Origin: Conus ventricosus
Taxonomy: Eukaryota; Mollusca; Gastropoda; Neogastropoda; Conidae
DNA length: 32,500 nucleotides
Assembly (NCBI GenBank): GCA_018398815.1
Contig: CM031626.1
Span: 40,346,099-40,378,598 of the forward strand
Direction of reading: 5' to 3'
Shown: piece by piece, positions 26,707-32,500 of the stretch
Numbering within the stretch: the stretch's first letter is position 1
How the letters are laid out: each line of letters opens with the position of its first letter
Program-made: the position numbers and the translations under genes
The notes under the pieces: model-generated
Database searches by the model: none
Seen by the model: the letters and a program-made list of their open reading frames with translations, nothing else
Told to the model about the DNA's origin: nothing

Positions 26707-26820
26707 CCAACACTTGGACATCACTGAATTTTGGATGCCCGAACTTAATTGTCATTACAGAAACCTATTCGATGAAATATTGCTATAACTGAACGATATA
26801 GAGTCTATGCTCAGACTTAC

Positions 26821-27026
26821 CAGTTTTGAAGCAAGAATCCTTGAAATGACGGGAGCAAATTGTAGCCCTGTCGGGTTGAACGATTTATCTTGTCTGTTGA
26901 TACTGTTGATCAGCTGCATTCTCCACTCATCGTTCGTACCTTTCGCCGGTAATTTGTGAAATGTAAGCCCTTTGTGTTTAGATTTCTGGGCGGACAGCCA
27001 ACAATGGCACAGTTTGCACCCCCCAT
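26821..27026 (-). CDS. P-type transposase exon 1 (THAP domain)
   Basis: Minus strand, ATG at 27,026, about 215 bp inside the right terminus. It encodes MGGANCAIVGCPPRNLNTKG, then HFTNYRRK, NDEWRMQLINSINRQDKSFNP and RATICSRHFKDSCFKT, a complete C-x4-C...W...P...C-x2-H THAP zinc finger of about 70 residues. Two one-base gaps are needed: an extra A at GAAAGG and an extra C at ACCCGAC. It ends ACTG|GTAAGT, phase 1, matching exon 2. THAP domains at the N-terminus of P transposases bind the subterminal sites of the element. The frame also stays open upstream through the terminal repeat, but that part looks non-coding. Confidence 0.82.
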
Positions 27027-27136
27027 ATTAGATGCGATGTGGTTTTTGGTACAAGAAATTGGAGTGTTCATGGCGAAAACGAGATTTACACACACCGTCC
27101 GACACGCGTGCTCCACACATTGTTTACTCGCTTGAA

Positions 27137-27242
27137 GCTGCCACCGGAAGTTCTTTACGCACAGGTTCGGCCGTCGGCTCGCGAGCAGTACTTCGCGCGG
27201 CGCAATCTGGCTCTTGTTAGTCCCTTTGCTGTACGGTCCCTG
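27137..27242 (-). repeat. Right terminal inverted repeat with subterminal blocks
   Basis: Reading inward on the minus strand: CAGGGACCGTACAGCAA plus AGGGA, then CGAAGTACTG (27,195-27,186), a 23-bp spacer and GTGCGTAAAGAACTTCC plus GGTGGCAGC (27,162-27,137). These match the left end in order and orientation. The transposase start codon lies 110 bp beyond the last block, so the promoter probably overlaps this repeat. Confidence 0.85.
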
Positions 27243-27248
27243 GTTGAA
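27243..27248. repeat. Target-site duplication, right copy (GTTGAA)
   Basis: Direct copy of the hexamer at 10,671-10,676, directly outside the right terminus. Confidence 0.7.
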
Positions 27249-27975
27249 CGCCTTTAGACAAATTCTCTGGGCCAGGAAAATTTTGACGTCAGCTATGTAC
27301 AACAATGTTGCAAAATCTGCTGACATGCCGGGTCGCAAAAGTGATACTTTTGTCAAATGTTACTCATAAAGTCTTTCAACAATAAATCTGCAAGTACAGT
27401 AGTCCACACAACCCTTTAGATGGCTGGGTAATTCTGAACATTTCCCCAAAATTTTTAAACATTTTCTTTTCCAATACGAGATGGTAATGACTGAAAACAA
27501 AGAGAGTTTGTGTAGCAAAGCTAAGCACGTGGCAGTTCAAAACTGAAGGGCTTGAAACTCAAAGGGAGTTTGAGTAGCAAGGCTAGCACATGGCCATTTC
27601 CGAAACTGAAAAGCTTGAAAGGTTCGCACCCACAAAACTGCAACTTGTACAAACATACAGGGTAAAGTATTTGAAGATCGATCAAAGAAACTTTTCAAAT
27701 TTCAAACGATCAAAGAAACTTTTCAAAGTCTACAATCTCATACAACTTACAAACCGTTTAAGGAAACTGTGTGCAGCCCTTCGATGTCGTCGGGTCTATG
27801 CCAGGCTTCAAATTGCCCGTTTCCGTTCGTCAATGCTTTTTTTGTTCTTTCACGGACCACGACTTCCGGTTTTGTGCATACACATGGACGATGTTAAATT
27901 TACATCTGTAGCACCCATAACAATAATAATAATAAAAATATTATTAAATTATTATTAATGATACTAATAATGTAA

Positions 27976-28012
<37 letters not shown>

Positions 28013-28200
28013 TAAAATTAATACTAATATAGTAATGATGAATTTTACATACATTTACAACAACATGTTGCCTGCCAGCGTAGAATCGACGGGACAGCTA
28101 CCTGCTGGTGCTGCATTCAGTCGTGTTCCATTTCGTGCAGTCTGACATCAGTCCGTCATCATATTTATCATTCGTTCGGTTTTTTTTTCCCCTTCCATGG
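27249..28200. other. Flank right of the P-like transposon; short duplications, no gene
   Basis: Two diverged copies of a roughly 70-bp unit (AGTTTG...GTAGCAA...GCTA...GCAC.TGGC...AACTGAA...GCTTGAAA) occupy about 27,489-27,620. GATCAAAGAAACTTTTCAAA occurs twice near 27,679 and 27,708. An (AAT)n region covers about 27,919-28,020. The 122-residue plus-strand open frame here has no motif and includes the AAT repeat, so I do not call it. Confidence 0.5.
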
Positions 28201-28202
28201 AA

Positions 28203-28640
28203 CATGCATCTATGCCCAACGGTCACATGCATGCTATGCCCAACGGCCACATGCATGCTATTTGCCCAACGGTCCATGATGCACTATGCCCAACGGTCAC
28301 ATGCATGTAATGCCCAACGCACATGCATGTTTATGCCCAACGGTCACATGCATGCTATGCCCAAGGGCCCCACATGCATGCTATGCCCAACGGCCACATG
28401 GCATGCTATCCCCAACGGCCACATGCATGCTATGCCCAAGGGTCACATGCAGCTATGCCCCAACGCACATGCAAGCTATGCCCAACGCCACATGCATGCT
28501 ATGCCCAACGTCACATGCATGCTAATGCCCAACGGCCCACATGCACGCATGCTATGCCCAACGGTCCACATGCAAGCTATGCCCAACGCCACATGCATGC
28601 TATGCCAACGGTCACATCATGCTATGCCCAATGGCCACAC
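28203..28640 (+). repeat. 24-bp minisatellite, about 18 copies
   Basis: The unit joins ATGCCCAACGGTCACATGCATGCT or a variant (GGCCAC for GGTCAC) end to end, with scattered one-base indels. ATGCATGC palindromes recur in most units. Since 24 is divisible by three, all three plus frames give repetitive open frames that are not real genes. Confidence 0.95.
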
Positions 28641-28791
28641 GGGTCAACTCTCCCCGAAGTTGGTGATGCGATTTTACAATGTGTGCAAGATATACGTACG
28701 TTCAAACACAGAACCTCGTTTTTTATTGTCTTAAATCGAAGGCGCTTTTGGGAAAAAGGGGAACGCACTGATGCTAAGTCACAGAGATAAC

Positions 28792-28819
28792 TCCCCCCCC
28801 CCCCCCCCCCCCCCCCCCC
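28792..28819. repeat. Poly-C run
   Basis: About 28 consecutive C residues directly next to a tRNA-like SINE head. On the minus strand it is a poly-G just after the tRNA-like sequence. Confidence 0.97.
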
Positions 28820-28905
28820 TACCGAACATCCAGTGAATCAACCCGCAATCTTAGATTGCCAGGATCACGAGTCTGGAGCCTTACCTGTGAGCTATTCCGC
28901 TGTAT
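28820..28905 (-). repeat. tRNA-derived SINE head, second copy type
   Basis: On the minus strand, TAGCTCACAGGTAAG (28,894-28,880, box A-like) is followed by CCAGACTCGTGATCCTGGC and GGGTTGATTC (28,844-28,835, box B-like with one change from the GGTTCGANTC consensus). Order and spacing fit a tRNA-related polymerase III head as in invertebrate SINEs. It differs from the head at 6,355-6,453. No tail or target-site duplication was found. 28,906-29,215 holds nothing I recognise. Confidence 0.5.
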
Positions 28906-29215
28906 GAATTACTCAGAGGTGCTGCACAGATCAATATTGAGTATAATGTCAGTGCAAACTATTACAAGTTCCCGCAGACGTATTGACTGTTCTTCCACAC
29001 AGGTACTGGCAGTTCAGGCCACACAGCTGTCATAAGATCAACGAGAATAATGATTATTTCTCTCAGTGCAATGCAACTCCAACAAGAACACAACATAGGA
29101 ACTCATGTCGATGCCTTCCCTTAAAGCCTTACCGCTCGTTTCTTTGGCATTTGATATGTTGTTGACTGGGCCCTTTCTTACTTCACTACTACTAGTAGTA
29201 CGAGGGGGAGAAGGA

Positions 29216-29325
29216 ATAGAAGGAGGAGAAGGAGGAGAATTGGCAGCAGCAGCAGCAGCATTAGTAGTGTAATTGTTGTTGCTGTTCTGGTTGCTGCTGG
29301 TTGTTGTTGTGAGCGTTTGTGCCAA

Positions 29326-29388
<63 letters not shown>

Positions 29389-29411
29389 CGTGTGTGTGTG
29401 GGGTGTGTGTG

Positions 29412-29480
<69 letters not shown>

Positions 29481-29512
29481 TGTGTGTGTTGCGTGTGTTT
29501 TTGTGTGTGTGT

Positions 29513-29559
<47 letters not shown>

Positions 29560-29571
29560 GTGCGCGCGCCC

Positions 29572-29602
<31 letters not shown>
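29216..29602. repeat. (GAA/GCA)n-like tracts and a 275-bp (GT)n block
   Basis: Imperfect GGAGAA and GCA trinucleotides (29,219-29,260) precede about 275 bp of GT with scattered interruptions (29,328-29,602). All long Cys-Val and Thr-His open frames here are compositional. Confidence 0.95.
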
Positions 29603-29605
<3 letters not shown>

Positions 29606-29740
29606 GATGATGTCAACACTTTTGATTATGTTTTGCACAGACCTGAGTGGCCGTCAACATGGACTGGTCCACCTGGGGGGGTAGACAGGTTGGCGATTAT
29701 CAATGTTCATCATTATTATAGCAGGGGATGGGAAAAAGTT

Positions 29741-29750
29741 TAGAGAGAGA

Positions 29751-29782
<32 letters not shown>

Positions 29783-29854
29783 AAAAGAGAGAGAGAGAGA
29801 GACGGCAGGCAGACAGACAGGCAAGCAGACAGACTGAGACAGACAGGCAGACTG

Positions 29855-29885
<31 letters not shown>
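29741..29885. repeat. (GA)n and (GACA)n tracts
   Basis: GA repeats to 29,802, then GACA/GGCA tetranucleotides to 29,885. The following 29,886-30,205 is AT-rich; two or three loose repeats of ATAAAACCAA-like sequence near 30,000-30,055 are all I see. Confidence 0.92.
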
Positions 29886-30208
29886 AATTCCATAAATGAA
29901 ATAAAAGTAAACCCGATATCAACCAAATTCATACAGGGTCAAACAGTTATAAGTACTTAAAGGTAGTACGCCAAAACAGTGAAGGAAAAAGGTGGAGGAC
30001 ATAAAACCAATTTGTATGGAGTAAAAAAAGTGCACGAAGACATAAAACCAAACCACACAGTGTAAAAAAAAAATCCAGTGAAATACAATAGAAACAAGCG
30101 TAAAAGCCAACCAGTACACCATTTAGGGAAAATGTCTAGGAGGGGGTGGGTGGGATGTGGAAAAGATCAACCCATACAGAAAGGCCAGTACTAGTTTTTT
30201 CTTGATTA

Positions 30209-32500
30209 TTAAACCCAGAGGTGAGAGAGTTTTATAATTTGGTTATCCAAACGTTTTCTCATTTTAATACTGGAATTAAGATTTTCACTGTGCACCCTCT
30301 CAATAACAACACATTTAAAAAATCGAATGGTCAGGGGAGTTAAAATGTTTAGCTACGAGCGTTCCTGTGTTTTTTCTTATATTCGACCTATGGAGATAGA
30401 ATCTGGTTTTCAACATAGTGTGTGTAGGCATTTGTTGCAAAAAAAAGAAAAAAAGAAAAAAAAAGGAAAAAAGAAAGAAAAATCACATTTCTGCTCTCAC
30501 AATCCAATCTCTCTCTAATGGTAAACATCTCGTTAGTTCTGGAACTGGAAACATGTTTAGTTTCTAAAAGATGGTTGGAGCAAACGACACATTTTTACAG
30601 TAGTTATAGCAGCCTGCAGTCCCCAGTGACAAGGGGGCAAGGCAGAAGGCATTAAAATGTGTTTTTTAAGAGTCGTACAATTTCTTTGACCCACTATCGG
30701 CTCCTTAGCAACTGTCTCCCACATTATTTTGCATCATGGAGCACTGGAAGCGGTTCTATGAGCCAAGTCCGGAGAGGAGAATTGGAAGGATTGTGAGTTA
30801 TGATCATGGGCACCCTGCTAGTATTCGTTTTGGGTCTGTAGTTCAAGGTAAGAGATCTGGGTGTCCTTTCAGCTGTAGATTTTGCGACTAGAAGAAGGGG
30901 AAGGGATAGCCTGAATGTAAAAAAAAATGCTCTGTCATTTGTTCACAATTGGTAGTAAAATCTTTGTGGTTAGAACAAAGTCTACGTAGCCGCAAAAACT
31001 GGCTAAAGGGTATGTTTTTTTTACACAGTGACGGGGATGGCAAGACCTAAAATGTAGTTAAGAGTTAGTGTACCTGCTTCTTTCTTAAAGAGACTGGTAA
31101 TGACGAACCCGTTTTCAAATTTCAAAACGATATCCAAAAAAGAAATTTGTCATGATGAAATGTTTACAGTGAATTTGATTGACGGAGGAAATCCATTGAT
31201 GAAGCAGACGAAGTGGTCAAGTTCAGATAGTGTGCCCATCCATAGGACCAGAATGTCATCTATAAATATCTTCCAACAGTTAGGTTCTATTTTAATGGGG
31301 CTATGTTCTAATAGACTGTTTTCCAACCAGCCCATGAAAAGATTGGCCACAGTAGGGCCATAGCTGTGCCCATGGCCGTTCCTGATCTTTTTAAATGATA
31401 AATAGTGTCTGAAAAGGAAAAAGTCATGTTTGAGGACATGTCTCATAGTTTCTAGAACATTTTTTTGGGGGGGAGGGGGGGGGGGAGGGGGGAGGGGGGG
31501 GGGGGGCTTTTTCATGCGTAAAAACTGTCAACAAATGGGTTATGGCTTTTTCCATGTCCTCATGGGGGATACTCGTGTAAAGACTGACTACGTCTATAGT
31601 CACTAGCATAGTCATATGTTACTAACAGGACCCATTTTGGTATTCCATTCATCAATCACCTTTAACAAGTAGGTCGTGTCTTAAACATAGCTAGGTAATC
31701 TGGTGACGTCATCTTTCAGCCAGTAGTCAACAAGTTTAGATAAAGTTTCAGTGAGTTTCCCGACACTGGAGGCAATAGAGCGGCCTGGAGGGTCGGTAAG
31801 ACTTTTATGAACTTTAGGTAAATGACAAAAAGATGCGTTCTCACCTTACTGGGATCTAGTCTGGCCCGTCTGCGCGCGCTGTCACTAATAACAGAATTAT
31901 TATTCCACAGCTTGTCAAAAATAGCGTTAGACTGGGTGGCCATCTGGGGAGTAGGCTCCTTCTCCCATTGTTCATAGTGATTCAAATCACTGAGCAGTCT
32001 CAGGCCTTCTTTAATGTAACTGTCAGTGTCTTGAACGACGACAGCACCGCCCTTGTCAGCAGTGCTGATCCTACTGGTTCTGTTTAAACCATTTCTTTAA
32101 GATCACGTAGTGCTTGACGCTCAGAGGAATTCATATTGTTCTTGACTTTGCCGTTGTGTGCTGGATAGTTTTCAACCAAACGTTCAATGGCATCACAATA
32201 GGCGCCTGAAGCTGCATCCCTACCTGTAGGTGGTACATGAAAAAGTTATTTTTTAATTTTTTTTTAATTTTTTTGTTGTTGTTGTTGTTGTAAAATGGAG
32301 GTAGTGTTGATACTTCATCTTCCTGTTCTCCATGAAATAATTCTTTTTATCGTATGTTCCTGCACCCATCCTAAACGTCTGATTTAAAGAGCTGCATGTC
32401 TACAGAGAGGGATGTGGGGCAGAAATTAGGTTCCAAAGCTAACACTTTCATGTGATCTGATGACAGGTTAACTTGTGACAGATTGACAACAGTCTCATTC
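30209..32500 (-). CDS. Penelope-like element, reverse transcriptase plus GIY-YIG region (5' end outside window)
   Basis: Minus strand, running in from the window edge. N-terminal traces (LNFCPT-like ALEPNFCPT, then STADKGGAVVVQDTDSYIKEG near 32,050-32,010) lead to LSDLNHYEQWEKEPTPQ, HLPKVHK and PPGRSIASSVGKLTETLSKLVDYWL. Then come LVTIDVVSLYTSIPHEDM, APTVANLFMGWLE-like YGPTVANLFMGWLE and the catalytic FIDDILVLW (about 31,266-31,240). SFLDIVLKFENGF, IPFSQFLRLRRLCSNH, VVCSNHLLETKHVSSS and LDCESRNVIFL precede a GIY-YIG-like part: TLVAKHFNSPDHS, then VIERVHSENLN. Stop at 30,209. A C-rich run (31,460-31,506) and a T-rich run (30,438-30,484) interrupt the frame, and other one-base shifts are present. 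These elements retrotranspose, often at telomeric or AT-rich sites. Confidence 0.87.

Noticed and set aside
27590..27958. 122-residue plus-strand protein
   Set aside because: No recognised motif, and its end runs into an (AAT)n tract. It crosses short local duplications.
28108..28790. 208- and 155-residue plus-strand proteins with MPNGHMHA repeats
   Set aside because: They come from the 24-bp minisatellite in triplet register, overlap in different frames and lack other features.

Overview
This window looks like accessory DNA from an invertebrate animal genome, probably a mollusc (a gastropod would fit). That rests on four things: very dense (GT)n and (GA)n tracts, several LINE lineages, a Penelope-like element with GIY-YIG remnants, and a THAP-containing P-superfamily transposon with spliced exons. 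The species assignment is inference. I found no confident host gene. Almost everything recognisable is a mobile element, satellite or microsatellite.

Layout. 1-1,850 is mainly microsatellite. 1,860-2,895 (-) is a decayed LINE (LINE D). 3,340-5,280 is a 42-bp minisatellite. 5,640-7,080 holds an inverted repeat, the 3' end of an RNase H-type LINE (LINE A), a tRNA-derived SINE head and the C-terminus of another reverse transcriptase, all on the minus strand. 7,615-7,800 is an inverted repeat around a decayed hammerhead-like segment. 8,031-9,420 (-) is a 5'-truncated LINE (LINE C) with its own (ATTG)n tail. 9,417-10,676 is microsatellite plus unrecognised flank.

The centre (10,677-27,242) is the main discovery: a 16.6-kb P-superfamily (THAP9-like) transposon. 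It has inverted termini starting CAGGGACCGTACAGC, matching subterminal blocks, and the direct repeat GTTGAA on both outer sides. Its transposase gene reads leftward from the right end: a THAP exon (27,026-26,821), an exon carrying the post-THAP GSLPT motif (24,391-24,288) and a large catalytic exon (18,449-16,117). The first splice joins in phase. Later elements are nested inside. LINE B lies in intron 1. A piggyBac-like gene lies in intron 2, and it is itself interrupted by a 2,077-bp element (19,904-21,980) flanked by ATAATA. Removing that insertion restores the piggyBac reading frame exactly. The inner element encodes a zinc finger, an OTU/vertnin-like domain and a C-terminal PIP-box-like tail. 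The left third of the P element holds a roughly 120-140-bp satellite split by a second LINE A copy, and possible plus-strand exons.

Right of the P element are a short tandem duplication, a 24-bp minisatellite, a poly-C tract, a second SINE head, a 275-bp (GT)n block and, from 30,209 to the window end, a minus-strand Penelope-like element. Reading frames throughout are broken by one-base shifts, mostly in homopolymers. This suggests many breaks are assembly errors rather than biological decay.
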